Below are positions 23,301 through 34,361 of a stretch of DNA of 64,000 bases, piece by piece. The notes under the pieces were generated by a model. The model was not told the origin of the DNA. It made no database searches and saw only the letters and a program-made list of their open reading frames with translations. Origin of the DNA: Caenorhabditis remanei (lineage: Eukaryota > Nematoda > Chromadorea > Rhabditida > Rhabditidae); assembly GCF_010183535.1 (NCBI RefSeq), contig NC_071331.1, positions 3,906,001 to 3,970,000 on the forward strand, read 5' to 3'. A program made the translations under genes and the position numbers. The number at the start of each line of letters is the position of its first letter. Position 1 is the first letter of the stretch.

Positions 23301-24835
23301 GATTGCCGTTCTAGGGCACGCTTTCTTGAGGCTTGTGTTGGGGCGGCATGCACACAATCATGATCTCCAGATACTTTTTCCATACAAACGTTGCAAAAGT
23401 CTGAATGGTAACATACGTGTTTGTCTTTTGCATATTCTTCTCGGCGATGAATGACGTAGCATTCTTTGCATCTATAAGAAAAAAAAATTGAGGAAAAAAT
23501 TGAAAAAAAACTCACTTTTCATAGCGACTGCAAAACGGAAGTGATTTCGCGGATGGCTTTTCCAAGTGAGCATCATAACATTCTTGACTGTAGAAGTTAA
23601 TGTTACACTCTGCACAGTAGATTTGCATCGAGTCGAGTTTTTGGATGCAATTATCTCTGCCACATCTCTTACATTCTACCGAACATTTTTTCCAATGCTT
23701 GTCATCAGCCAGTTTATGACATTTGAAACAAAATCTCACACCAACTGTTGGGCAAGTGGGTTTGAAAAATTCATAATGTTCTTGAGCATAAAAGATTGGG
23801 ATGAAGCCTTCGGCTGACTGGTTTTCATCGAAAACTACCGTAGGCACAGCCACTCCATCTTCCAGAGCCCATACACGGATTCGATAATTGGACAAGTGCT
23901 TTGCAAGCTTTTTCAAATCATCGAGTGTGTGCTCTGATTGCCTTTGCCTCATTTTTGCAGCTTTTAGTAGTGCCTTGGCTTCTCTTAATTGAATTTTAGG
24001 GCGCGACGTGTGCTCATACTAAAAATGAAATTTTTGTGCTTTTTTTGGAAAAGAAATCAACTCACCTCTGCTCTAGTCAGTCTTTTGAAACTGTTTGTCG
24101 TGCTATGGCATTTATTGTTTTGCATATCACTCCATGCCATTCCAATGATTAGCGCCTTGGGGAGACAGTGTCCAGTTCCGACAACATTTCGAGTTTTTAC
24201 TCCAAATTTACGCTGAAAGAAGAATAATAGTAGAGGACTTGAAAAAAATTTAAACTTGCCAAGATTTGATCCGGAATACGACCTCCTTTTCCCGGTCTTG
24301 CTTTTGGAGGACGCGTAAAGATGCGCATTGTGAAGATCATCGCCTCATCCATTGCCAATTCCTTTTTTGATTGACTATGGCGGGCTATTGTGTTTATTAG
24401 AGTGTGGCCGTTTGCCATTTGGTACGTCTTATGCATGATATAAAATCCATCGTCATCGTGATAACCAGGATGTTGAAGGTTTATCCAAAATTTTGTAGTT
24501 TGCAAATTTCCTCCACATTCTTTTATCATTGCACGAATAAAAATGTCAAAAAGTCTTCCAATGTTCTGATCAAGGCGCACATTTGTTGGAAATTGATCCA
24601 CGTTTTTCAATGCAATTCTAGTGGGTCCTACTTTTAGTACGTCACTTGTTATTTGAACTTTTTTCGTGCCATCAACAATGTCGGCAAATTTTCGGAGAAA
24701 CTCCATTTCTTCCCTTGTAGGAAAGTGTTGAGCAATAATTGCATCATCTTTAAAAAAAAATGGTATGATTTTTTGCGAAAAACTAATATACTCACCAGGA
24801 ACAGAAGAAGAAGAAGAAGAAGAAGGAATATCCAT
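20336..24835 (-). CDS. Protein-primed family-B DNA polymerase (right arm)
   Basis: Second, inverted copy of the polymerase at 10050-14550, transcribed toward the palindrome centre. All eleven exons, the two GC-AG introns (21874-21928 and 24213-24259), the exonuclease residues, SLYP, NSVWG and DTDS motifs are retained. It differs by one Gly-to-Glu codon in a CxxC-rich stretch after the first exonuclease motif (near 23123) and by one base in the length of a T-run in intron 4. Both copies therefore look coding-competent. Convergent transcription of the two copies toward the centre could produce complementary transcripts if read-through occurs. Confidence 0.92.
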
Positions 24836-25195
24836 TCTGTAGGGCGAAAGATGATGCAAATGACGCGGTTTTCGAAATTTTCGGGAGCAGCTGACGTAGT
24901 CGGGTTTGGCGCGCACTCCTCCCCTCCCCCCTTTTTAATCTCATTATGAACCGTGAGGGACGACACACTTTCACTTTCTTTCACTTTTTGCATAGAACTT
25001 AGAGGGATAATGTCATTTATTCGTTTCCGTGGATTTTCAGAAAAGTGATTTCATTAATTGATTTCATGTTTTTCATCCAAGGCTATGATAGCCTCTTTAC
25101 TGATGAAAGGATACTAAAAAAATAGAATTGTATGCACTTTTTCCTTCTTCTTTTGAAGTCACTTGATTTCGACCCAGTCTATAGGCTTGTTATCC

Positions 25196-25466
25196 ACGAG
25201 GAGCTGGATCCTCTTCGTTGACACTCACAATCCTTTGTATAATTGGAACTTGTCTCGCTCGTTCGCATCCACCAAATGCGGTCTTTCTTTTCAAAACAGT
25301 ATTCAACTCTTCGAGAATACTCATACACCCCACCTCATCCGCAATGACAATTTGCAAATTTGGATCATGTTTGTTGCCATCTCATGTTTTTGGGGGGTCA
25401 AACCACAAAACTTGAAGATTGTTCTTGCATCTAGAGGATTAGCTGTTTGTAGGTTATAAAATTCAG
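25196..25466 (-). pseudogene. Degenerate ATPase/helicase-like remnant (right arm)
   Basis: Mirror of 9420-9690, with the same two shifted frames and the same stops. The family call (PIF1-like) is weak because no Walker A motif is visible. Confidence 0.3.
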
Positions 25467-25832
25467 CTTTTCCTCTTTTCAAAATGAGATGTTTTAATCA
25501 AAAAGTATGTTCTTGGGGAGGTGATTGCAATTAGTGCATTGCCCTAGCATCCCTCTGCAACTTGAAGCATGAGTTCTATTATTCGAAAATATTTACAATT
25601 TTCAAATTAGATCTTCTTCTGATACTTTTTAAAATGTAAAATTCTTGCTTTTCAATGAAAGTAGTCATGATGAAAAAATTTTTGTGTTACATGGTAGAAT
25701 AGAATTTTGATGAAAATTGGAAAATTTACCGTACAAGACTCCGCCCACTTTTTTCTCCCTTGCATCTTGAGTCTCTCTTCATTTCTACAGAATTTCAACA
25801 CACCAAGTGGTGACCAATATTTTTTGTCTGAA

Positions 25833-26453
25833 ATGAATTCTATTCCATCTCTTCGATCCATGTCGGATTTTGACATTAATCCTCCCGTTGTGGAAAATGG
25901 AACCATATTCCAAGATTTGAGCCTGTCTCCTTCTCCGTCAATGCTAGCCACTGAACTCTTTTTCCCAGCTAATCAAATTACTCAAACACCCAGAAAAAAA
26001 TTTAATAGACAAGGTTTTGTTTTTTTGCTTAATAATTGATAAAAATGAAACATTCCAGATGCTGAAACCCAAACGTGTGTGGAAAATTGTGTTTCTGTCC
26101 AGAGTGAGTTCTTTTCGATTGATGTGTGACGCGCCCTTCTTTTCAGAAAATCCAGTGTCAAAGCCAAAACGACAAATAAGCGGAAAGAAAATGATAAAAA
26201 TGAATGAATCGCCTGAAAAGCCAAAACGAAAGCGAGTATCTCGCAAAAAGCAGATTGAAGAACGAGGTTGTGCCATCTTTTCAATTGAAAGTGTTTTATG
26301 AATTATATTTTAGAAACTTTGGCATTTCGTGGAATGGAAAAATTTGTGTGCGTTTATTTCTGTAAAGAATGTCACGAAAACACGACTTATGATGGCAGAA
26401 CTCTTACAATAATGTTATGCGATCAATGCCGGCAACGTGTCAATGAGCTTTAA
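25833..26453 (+). CDS. Small gene B (right arm), zinc-ribbon protein
   Basis: Exons 25833-26013, 26059-26103, 26147-26266 and 26314-26453 give 161 codons plus a stop, with consistent phase 1 at all three junctions and GT-AG borders. The product has a Ser/Pro-rich start, a Lys/Arg-rich middle (KPKRKRVSRKK) and a C-terminal C4 zinc ribbon (C132, C135, C151, C154). An upstream TTTCTACAG acceptor at 25782-25790 could be a trans-splice site. AATAAA is at 26489. It is identical in organisation to the left-arm copy at 8432-9052. No family is recognised. Confidence 0.68.
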
Positions 26454-26722
26454 ATCTTAAAATTGATCAATTGTACCATTGTGCTTTGAATAAATTCTAT
26501 TTTTTCAAAGAGCCAACCCGTGTTTTTTTTTGACACGTATAAAATCATACAGTGAAAGCGTGATTTTTCAACGACTCCTTGAACATGACTAATTGAATTA
26601 TTATTGCGTCATCCAGTTGGGACGCGCAACGGGATTTAATAGGATTAACTCTCAAGTGTCTCTTTTTTCGCCACCGTCCCCTCCTTTTCTCCGCCACTCT
26701 CGTTTTTTTCTTTTCTAGAAGC

Positions 26723-27207
26723 ATGCCCAGAATTCAAAAAGCTCTCAAACCACAAATGCTCCAATCTACCCCATACAAGCCTATTCAACAAGGAGCATGG
26801 AAAGAAAATCATCAGGTACATTTCTTTTTTCAAAATTCTTTTTTTTAACTAGTATTCCTTTTTTTTTGAAAACTAGTATTTTTTAGAAGTACATGACTGC
26901 AAAGGCAAGGGATGTCACAATGCAAACCAATTAGGCTGCACAATTGAAACCACTCTTCATGTTTGATGATCCGACTTTTGTGCTCCAAATGTGCTTCACG
27001 TGTAGAAAACTAAATCGCAACATGGATGTCGTGCAAGTCAATGAGGAATACCAACAATTTCGTAAGTTTTTTTTTGCTTTATTTGCAATATCTCTATAAT
27101 TTTGGAAAAATTCAGCTTTGTCGCTGTGCAAAATTCGCTGCGCCAACTTTAACATTCAACGTCGCAACAAGTTTTTTCAATCACGATCTTCTCGTCTTCA
27201 AGCGTGA
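26723..27207 (+). CDS. Small gene C (right arm), cysteine-pair protein
   Basis: Exons 26723-26815, 26935-27061 and 27116-27207 give 103 codons plus TGA if the second exon uses the CCAATTAG acceptor. The better-looking acceptor at 26881-26886 gives an in-frame TAG at 26932-26934. The product has CxxC (about 51-54) and CxxxC (about 78-82) and a basic tail. AATAAA is at 27241. The alternative reading is a gene inactivated by a stop shared by both arms, or alternative splicing giving a ~46-residue product. Confidence 0.5.
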
Positions 27208-27335
27208 AAATAATATTGAGGACTAAATGTTTCTTTTGAAAATAAACTGATTAAAAGAAATGTTGATTGTTATATAACGTGCTGCCATTGTGATTTCTAA
27301 TAATCAAAATTTGGTCTCTTAAACATTTATTCAGG

Positions 27336-27721
27336 ATGACTGAATTTTCAATGGAAGTTGGATTTCACAATATGTACGATGTGAAGAAACTTTTGTTGAG
27401 AAATCGGGGGAAATTGCAAACCGCCAACTACATGATGCGCCTTCAAAACTCCAGGACATGTGTGATGTCATCAACAAGTCTATCGAGGAAAGGAAAATTC
27501 CGGATCGGGAGATAGTACAAGTATACAATCAATCAACATTGAAAATTGGTGATATCTGTGTAGAAATTGCAAAATTGGAAGAGAATCTACTCAATATTCC
27601 AAAATTGGAAACAAAGTAAGGAATTTCCCTTTCGTTTAGGATTTTGATACTTTCTTCTTTTAGTTTCAATCCAGGATGCTGTACACTAGGTGGAAGTTGG
27701 ACGATTGATCATTGTGGCTGA
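27336..27721 (+). pseudogene. Small gene D (right arm), helical protein, possibly frameshifted
   Basis: Mirror of 7160-7545. ATG at 27336 directly follows the acceptor TTTATTCAG and opens a 59-codon frame. The better protein-like frame (Glu/Lys/Ile-rich, helical) runs from about 27345 to 27615, then through a 48-nt GT-AG intron to 27664-27721. AATAAA is at 27751. The mismatch between start and main frame is the same in both arms. Not recognised. Confidence 0.45.
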
Positions 27722-28609
27722 TGGAACTCTTGTTCGATTTTTTCTCCGCTAATAAAACGTTATTACAATTACATTGTGAAGGATCTTGCAAAAATTTGGC
27801 ACTTTTGATACCACGCACTGGGCATTCCCATTCCCGCATAAAGAGGGGGTTCCCGCAAAAGGAGGGGGGACGAGAGGAGAGACAGTTAGACGATGCCCTA
27901 TTTTTTCCCCGCAAGAGGAGAGGAAGATTTACCACAAAAGGGGGGGGGGGCGCTTAGAAAGGGGAGAAAAGATTGAACTTTGGTCATTTGAGAGGAATAT
28001 AATAAACTTAAAAGTGAAATGTGTTGACTTTTGATATATGATGTTTTAAAAATTCACAGTTCAATGAAACAAATTTCACAGAATTTATGATGCACAATTT
28101 GTCACTAAGGTTTCTAGAAACGCGTCGCACCTTCGCGCATTACTCGTTTTTGACATTGGAAAATTGCGAAATTGCCGGGTGGTTTCGCTAACTCACTCTC
28201 ATTTTTAAAAAAGGGAAGGAGCTCTAATTGGATGCACTTTCTCACTAAATCTAGCATCTCATCCTAATCAGTATCATAACGTGATATCACTTATTAATAT
28301 CATATTGTGATCTTGCTAATTTGCAACATATGGTGCCAATTCACTTTCATCTTGCTGCGCCTACTACTATGAGGGGCGCTTCCCGCATAATAGGGGTTTA
28401 CCGCGAAAGGGGGCGGAGCTTAGAGAGAGTGGAGGGTGCAGACAGTCAGACAAAGGGGCGCGGGAGGGGGGGCAGGGACTCAAGAGGGAGCCGCGGCACT
28501 AATTGGACGCAGCTGTCCCTCCCCGCTGGATCCACATGTGTCCCGACAGACGGTCAGGGTGTGTCCCGACAGGGTGGAAAATAGGTCAAAATATCAACCT
28601 AACACTACT
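27722..28609. other. Outer terminal region of right arm, no gene
   Basis: Mirror of 6266-7159, with an 11-base G-run (27950-27960) where the left arm has 17 C. It ends CCTAACACTACT at 28609. No gene seen. Confidence 0.55.
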
Positions 28610-28615
28610 AAAGAC
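28610..28615. repeat. 6-bp target-site duplication (right), AAAGAC
   Basis: Direct repeat of 6260-6265, immediately outside the terminal ACTACT. Confidence 0.88.
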
Positions 28616-30240
28616 CACCATGTATACCGGCAAATCTTCATCTTTCACCTCTTCACTTTTTGTAAAAAAAACATTTCCTCCGAACAAATCACATTGAAAT
28701 CCTCAATTCAGAGTAGTTGTTCAATTATTCAGAGCGCAAGTCAGGGAGCGTCTCAATAAAAATGGTGCTTCTACTACAGGTTTTACGGTATTTACCACCT
28801 GATTCTTTATTTCAAACTTTGCTATTTCTTAAACACATTTTTCTAGTCTCTGTATATAAACATGAAGCTCAAACCTATATTTCCAGTAATAAAGAAAATT
28901 AGATATCTCGAATAAACCAGATAGAAAACTCCTCAAAACTTGGGACCTGATCAAATTTTTCTGTGGGAAACTTGGAACCTTCAAGGGTTGGAAAATGCAC
29001 CTGTCCTTCCCCCCCTGGATGACTATCGTTTCATTTCACATTCGTTTGAATTTTCCTTGTCGAAACTTTATATTTTTCACAGTAAGCTTCCTTGTTTCCG
29101 TACATTCTGTATGGTTGGCGGTTTCTCTTCTAAAACATTTCTTTAAAGTCACTTGAGTTTCTAGACCCACTTCGAGTGTCACTGTGTTGCCGCGTTGACC
29201 TACGGGCACGCTTCTCGTCGCTATTTTTGTTAATTTCGCTTACAAAGTGAAGAATTTCGGCACTCTTGGGCGCTGGCGGAGGCACGTTTTGGTTTTTACA
29301 ACAAATGTTTAGTTTTCTTGTTTTATTGTAGGTTTTAGGCGCGTGGCGTTGAAATACATTGATTATTTCATCAAAAAGTTGTTTATCCGCGTTTGAGGTT
29401 CTAGTTTGTGTCAAAATACGGTTTTGATGAAATTAATAGTGACTTTCTCTCAAATATTCGCCGTTTTTCTTACGTTTTGTGTGCTTCTCGTTATTTTAGC
29501 TAAGACTTGCTACTCATTCTTGGTTTTTAGACCAAACTTATACTTGGTTTTTATGTGTTCTTCACGTATTACCATCTGCCTCCTTATCTCCTTGAGAAAT
29601 CGGTCCAAAAGGATGATTTTGGGGGAAACTTGGAACCTTGAACGGTAGGATAAGAGGGCCCACCTGTCTTTTGCCAGATGACTGTGTTTTTTCGTTTTTG
29701 TTTGACCTCATTCACCTCTTTCCTCCTTTTTCCGTGCCCTTTCCCAAGATAACATAAAATAGATAGACACTTGCCTATTGTTTCATTATTGTTAACTCAA
29801 ACCACCTGCTCACTTATCTCCATGGGAAATCACTTATCCAATTAGATCAACAGATGGCTGTTTTCTACTAGACTCCACCCACTGACCCCCCAGTCTCCTC
29901 ATCTCATTTTCTTGGCTCATTCGTCCACCATCTCACCGTACTGGATGGTGATTCTTCTATCTTCTCTTTTCTGGCCATCTTTGAGATTTGAGATAACTTT
30001 GAGATAACCATGATTTATCTTGTACTCATATTCCCTGTTTTTTTAAGTTCATTTATGAATTAATGTTTTCTTTTTTAGTGGTAAACCACAGCGCATGAAG
30101 AACAAACCAACAGTCGTGATAGATTAGGAACACAACAAACGGTGGACAAGAAAGCAATGGATCGAGACGAATCACAAGACGATCAATTTGATTGACGTGA
30201 GTTATAAACCCCAGAAATAAAATACTTTATCGCTCTTAAC
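28616..30240. repeat. Right arm of the older, diverged inverted repeat
   Basis: Matches 4521-6259 in reverse with visible divergence. The block GGAAACTTGGAACCTT.. occurs twice here (about 28967 and 29626), so this flank also contains an internal direct duplication. The mutated partner of the exon relic lies at 30079-30195 (+), with an in-frame TAG. No intact gene is seen; the frames at 28717-29648 are accidental or relics. Confidence 0.7.
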
Positions 30241-31305
30241 TTTGACTTCCCCCACCATTCTTATCTGTGTCGGCACCGGATAGACTCGTCGATCAGAGGA
30301 TGTAGTAGTCTATAATACCCGGGCTGAAGGTTACTTCAGTAGACGCGGGTTTGAATCCTCCCGGGTTAGAAATCAATAAAATTATAATTGAAATTCCTAA
30401 AAACAGGACATTTTTTAATATAGAAATTCATAAAATTGTAATTTAAATTCCTAAAAACAGGACATTTTTTAAATCAATAAAATTATAATCGAAACTCCTA
30501 AAAACAGGGTATTTTTTATGAAATTAACTTCCCCCACCATTCTTATCTGTGTCGGTTCCGGATAGACTCGTCGATCAGAGGATGTAGTAGTCTATAATAC
30601 CCGGGCTGAAGGATACTTCAGTAGACGCGGGTTTGAATCCTCCCGGGTTAGAAATCAATAAAATTATAATTAAAATTCCTAAAAAACAGGACATTTTTAA
30701 AATCTAGAAATCAATAAAATTATAATTGAAATTCTTAAAAACGGGGTATTTTTTATAAAATTAACTTCCCCCACCATTCTTATCTGTGTCGGTACCGGAT
30801 AGACTCGTCGATCAGAGGATGTAGTAGTCTATGATACCCGGGCTGAAGGATACTTCAGTAGACGCGGGTTTGAATCCTCCCGGGTTAGAAATTAGTAAAA
30901 TTATGACTAAAATTCCTAAAAACAGGACATTTTTAATCTAGAAATCAATAAAATTATAATTGAAATTCCTAAAAACAGGACATTTTTTAATATAGAAATC
31001 CATAAAATTGTAATTTAAATTCCTAAAAACAGGACATTTTTTAATATAGAAATCAATAAAATTATAATTAAAATTCCTAAAAAACAGGACATTTTTAAAA
31101 TCTAGAAATCAATAAAATTATAATTGAAATTCTTAAAAACAGGGTATTTTTTATGAAATTAACTTCCCCCACCATTCTTATCTGTGTCGGTTCCGGATAG
31201 ACTCGTCGATCAGAGGATGTAGTAGTCTATAATACCCGGGCTGGAGGTTATTTCAGTAGACGCGTTTTTGAATCCTCCCTGGTTAGAAGTCAATAAAATT
31301 ATTAT
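30241..31305 (+). repeat. ~290-bp satellite with tRNA-like core, right array
   Basis: Four units (B-box-like GGTTTGAATCC near 30348, 30638 and 30868, and a variant near 31262) in the opposite orientation to the left array. Unit spacing is about 290, 230 and 400 bp because the number of ~52-bp A/T-rich subrepeats varies. It ends in a degraded copy near 31305, after which a short ACCATTCTTATCTGTGTC fragment is attached to unrelated sequence. Confidence 0.85.
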
Positions 31306-31689
31306 TAACCATTCTTATCTGTGTCAAAAATCACTGATATTAGAAAACAATTTTCTCGAAAAATTGGTAATCAAAACTCAAAATTTTCTTTTGCGCAAGC
31401 GTGCTATGAAACTCAATACTTTTCTTTTTTATTCGTAGAGCCGTTGCTTCTCCATTTTTGCATATCAAAGAAGATATATTCATTTTCAATTAATATGACA
31501 TTAGTTTATGTAGGATGTCATCAGAATATTGTGACAACAAGGTTTCAATTAGATAATTAAATCAGCAAAACTGGAAACTGGTTTTTAGCAGTACTGACTT
31601 CATGATTAAAATTGATTTTTTTTTAACTCTGATGTTTGACTCACTGCTCCTATACAAATAATAGAAAAAAGATTGAATCAAAAAACAAG
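31306..31689. other. Paralogous repeat-derived sequence left of LTR element
   Basis: A/T-rich sequence that, joined to 34676-35230, is similar to 43400-44650. The 4-bp flank CAAG at 31686-31689 is the left target-site duplication of the LTR element. No gene seen; the 79-codon frame is not supported. Confidence 0.6.
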
Positions 31690-31999
31690 TGTTATAGGTT
31701 AGATATTTTGCCCATATCTTTCCCATAAGATATAGAAAACATGATTAAGGATCGATCCATGTTTATTGAGTAAGCGGAGAGAGGTCCAGATGGACCGACC
31801 TCTCTCCGGCCAGATGTTAAGTCTTACTGAGGAATAAGAATAGAATACTCGTGGGTGTGGCTCCGCGTGCCTTTTCCTCCCTCGTCCCTCTCACTCATGT
31901 GACCACCCGCAAGACGGAAGAGCCGCAAGAGTGACGGAGACTCGGGCGATAGAATAAGAAAGGGACCAACGACCAGAAGAGGTCGAATGGCCTTTCACA
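31690..31999. repeat. LTR 1 of the tandem LTR element
   Basis: 310 bp, TG..CA ends. Contains the hairpin AGAGAGGTCCAGATGGACC..CCTCTCTCC near its start. Confidence 0.82.
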
Positions 32000-33025
32000 T
32001 CCTACCCTTTTTAGAAAGCAGCGAGGTCCTCCGAGCTCATATATACACATATATACATATATGCGTATATATATAATTAGAGCCCGAATACGTCACAACT
32101 TCCTAAAAGATTAGCCAAAATTAATGTCGCAACGCGACGCCACATCCCACCCCTTTAAAAAATTGCTTCGTCCTCGGAGCACCGGAAGTTGGTGTTAGTG
32201 CTCGAGGTGGAAACCGTTTTTTTAAAAGGAATAAACAATCAAGAAAAACTATCAAACAAATATAATATTCTAGTCTAGCATAAAATACAATACAAACAGA
32301 TTGATCTCAAAATTTCTTTGCCCAGTCTTACTCTATTTACCGGAATTTTAAGAACGACGGCGCTGGGGGCTGCGGGGGCCTACAATGAGAATGAGACTAT
32401 TTTTGGCGGCTTCTATCTGGGTCTTACTTCTCAAAAGAAAGAAAATGAGAATTTAGTCGTTGAGATTAGTTAACTGCGATTAAAATATGGTAAGGGTGGG
32501 GAGGGGGATGTCTGAATCAAGGCGGAATTTTCAACGCTCTTATACAAATCACTACGGAACAGCTCACTCAATGGCTTAAAAATCAACGTAGGAACTAAAT
32601 CACTCATTTTAGAGGAACAATTATCATCCAATTAAATACCATATATGACCATCACGGGTTCATCTGGATACGCAGCTGTTTGCCATTTCAGCATTGATGT
32701 CGAAATTCAACGATACATGACGATTGACGTCCAAAATCCGCACTGAAGCAAGTGACATGACCGCAACTGATTGAGGAATATAATAGCTAGACCAGAGTAA
32801 AATAGAAGTGAGGGAGTGGGTGGTGTAGGGGATGGGAGAATAGGAATAATAGGTGGGCCATGGTGTAGCGGTGGGGCACACTCAGAACTCCTTCTAGCTT
32901 ACGGAATTTTATCTACTGCGGTGGGATCGTGTGCAGTGGCAAAAAGATAAAATTTCGGGCTAGACGACCAGGAACTCTTATATGAAGATAAGAGTTCGAG
33001 TTCAATCTCGAGGTGGGAATCTCCA
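32000..33025. other. Internal segment 1 of the tandem LTR element
   Basis: About 1 kb without coding capacity. It includes a (TATA/CATA)-rich stretch near 32038-32080. Its last ~90 bp can form a class II tRNA-like shape: TGTGCAGTGG (A-box-like), the 9-bp hairpin AACTCTTAT..ATAAGAGTT, then GAGTTCAATCTC (B-box-like). The second internal segment (33336-34361) repeats this. Confidence 0.7.
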
Positions 33026-33335
33026 TGTTATAGGTTAGATATTTTGCCCATATCTTTCCCATAAGATATAGAAAACATGATTAAGGATCGATCCATGTTT
33101 ATTGAGTAAGCGGAGAGAGGTCCAGATGGACCGACCTCTCTCCGGCCAGATGTTAAGTCTTACTGAGGAATAAGAATAGAATACTCGTGGGTGTGGCTCC
33201 GCGTGCCTTTTCCTCCCTCGTCCCTCTCACTCATGTGACCACCCGCAAGACGGAAGAGCCGCAAGAGTGACGGAGACTCGGGCGATAGAATAAGAAAGGG
33301 ACCAACGACCAGAAGAGGTCGAATGGCCTTTCACA
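33026..33335. repeat. LTR 2 of the tandem LTR element
   Basis: Direct copy of LTR 1, shared between the two internal segments. Confidence 0.82.
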
Positions 33336-34361
33336 TCCTACCCTTTTTAGAAAGCAGCGAGGTCCTCCGAGCTCATATATACACATATATACATATATGC
33401 GTATATATATAATTAGAGCCCGAATACGTCACAACTTCCTAAAAGATTAGCCAAAATTAATGTCGCAACGCGACGCCACATCCCACCCCTTTAAAAAATT
33501 GCTTCGTCCTCGGAGCACCGGAAGTTGGTGTTAGTGCTCGAGGTGGAAACCGTTTTTTTAAAAGGAATAAACAATCAAGAAAAACTATCAAACAAATATA
33601 ATATTCTAGTCTAGCATAAAATACAATACAAACAGATTGATCTCAAAATTTCTTTGCCCAGTCTTACTCTATTTACCGGAATTTTAAGAACGACGGCGCT
33701 GGGGGCTGCGGGGGCCTACAATGAGAATGAGACTATTTTTGGCGGCTTCTATCTGGGTCTTACTTCTCAAAAGAAAGAAAATGAGAATTTAGTCGTTGAG
33801 ATTAGTTAACTGCGATTAAAATATGGTAAGGGTGGGGAGGGGGATGTCTGAATCAAGGCGGAATTTTCAACGCTCTTATACAAATCACTACGGAACAGCT
33901 CACTCAATGGCTTAAAAATCAACGTAGGAACTAAATCACTCATTTTAGAGGAACAATTATCATCCAATTAAATACCATATATGACCATCACGGGTTCATC
34001 TGGATACGCAGCTGTTTGCCATTTCAGCATTGATGTCGAAATTCAACGATACATGACGATTGACGTCCAAAATCCGCACTGAAGCAAGTGACATGACCGC
34101 AACTGATTGAGGAATATAATAGCTAGACCAGAGTAAAATAGAAGTGAGGGAGTGGGTGGTGTAGGGGATGGGAGAATAGGAATAATAGGTGGGCCATGGT
34201 GTAGCGGTGGGGCACACTCAGAACTCCTTCTAGCTTACGGAATTTTATCTACTGCGGTGGGATCGTGTGCAGTGGCAAAAAGATAAAATTTCGGGCTAGA
34301 CGACCAGGAACTCTTATATGAAGATAAGAGTTCGAGTTCAATCTCGAGGTGGGAATCTCCA
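33336..34361. other. Internal segment 2 of the tandem LTR element
   Basis: Near-identical copy of 32000-33025. The identical 73-codon minus-strand frame in both copies is low-complexity and not supported as a gene. Confidence 0.7.

Larger units (their letters stand above)
6266..28609. mobile_element. Palindromic Maverick/Polinton-type element
   Basis: A 22,344-bp insertion whose two ~11.0-kb halves are near-identical inverted copies around a 285-bp spacer. It begins AGTAGTGTTAGG, ends CCTAACACTACT, and is flanked by the 6-bp duplication AAAGAC. Those ends and the duplication length match Maverick/Polinton elements, and each arm encodes a protein-primed family-B DNA polymerase. Terminal inverted repeats normally span hundreds of bases; here they span virtually the whole element. 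No retroviral-type integrase, packaging ATPase, adenain-like protease or capsid gene was recognised. Inference: a palindromic, internally deleted derivative produced during protein-primed replication and integrated by an integrase supplied in trans. Confidence 0.85.
17586..28609 (-). repeat. Right 11.0-kb arm of the palindromic element
   Basis: Inverted copy of 6266-17300 with the same gene set and the same intron borders. Differences noticed include a Gly-to-Glu codon change in the polymerase near 23123, an Arg-to-Gln change in a spurious frame near 19410, one base near 25612 and homopolymer-length changes. These few differences argue against a trivially duplicated read, yet the arms are far closer to each other than the flanks outside them. 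Confidence 0.92.

Noticed and set aside
6266..28609. Palindrome as a sequencing or assembly artefact
   Set aside because: Read-through or amplification artefacts give identical arms and no matching target duplication. Here the arms differ at several positions, a 285-bp spacer exists and AAAGAC flanks both ends. Long-read confirmation is still worthwhile.
32660..34217. Two identical 73-codon minus-strand frames as genes
   Set aside because: They sit at the same place in the two internal segments of the LTR element, are low-complexity and lack any motif. Identity follows from the tandem repeat.
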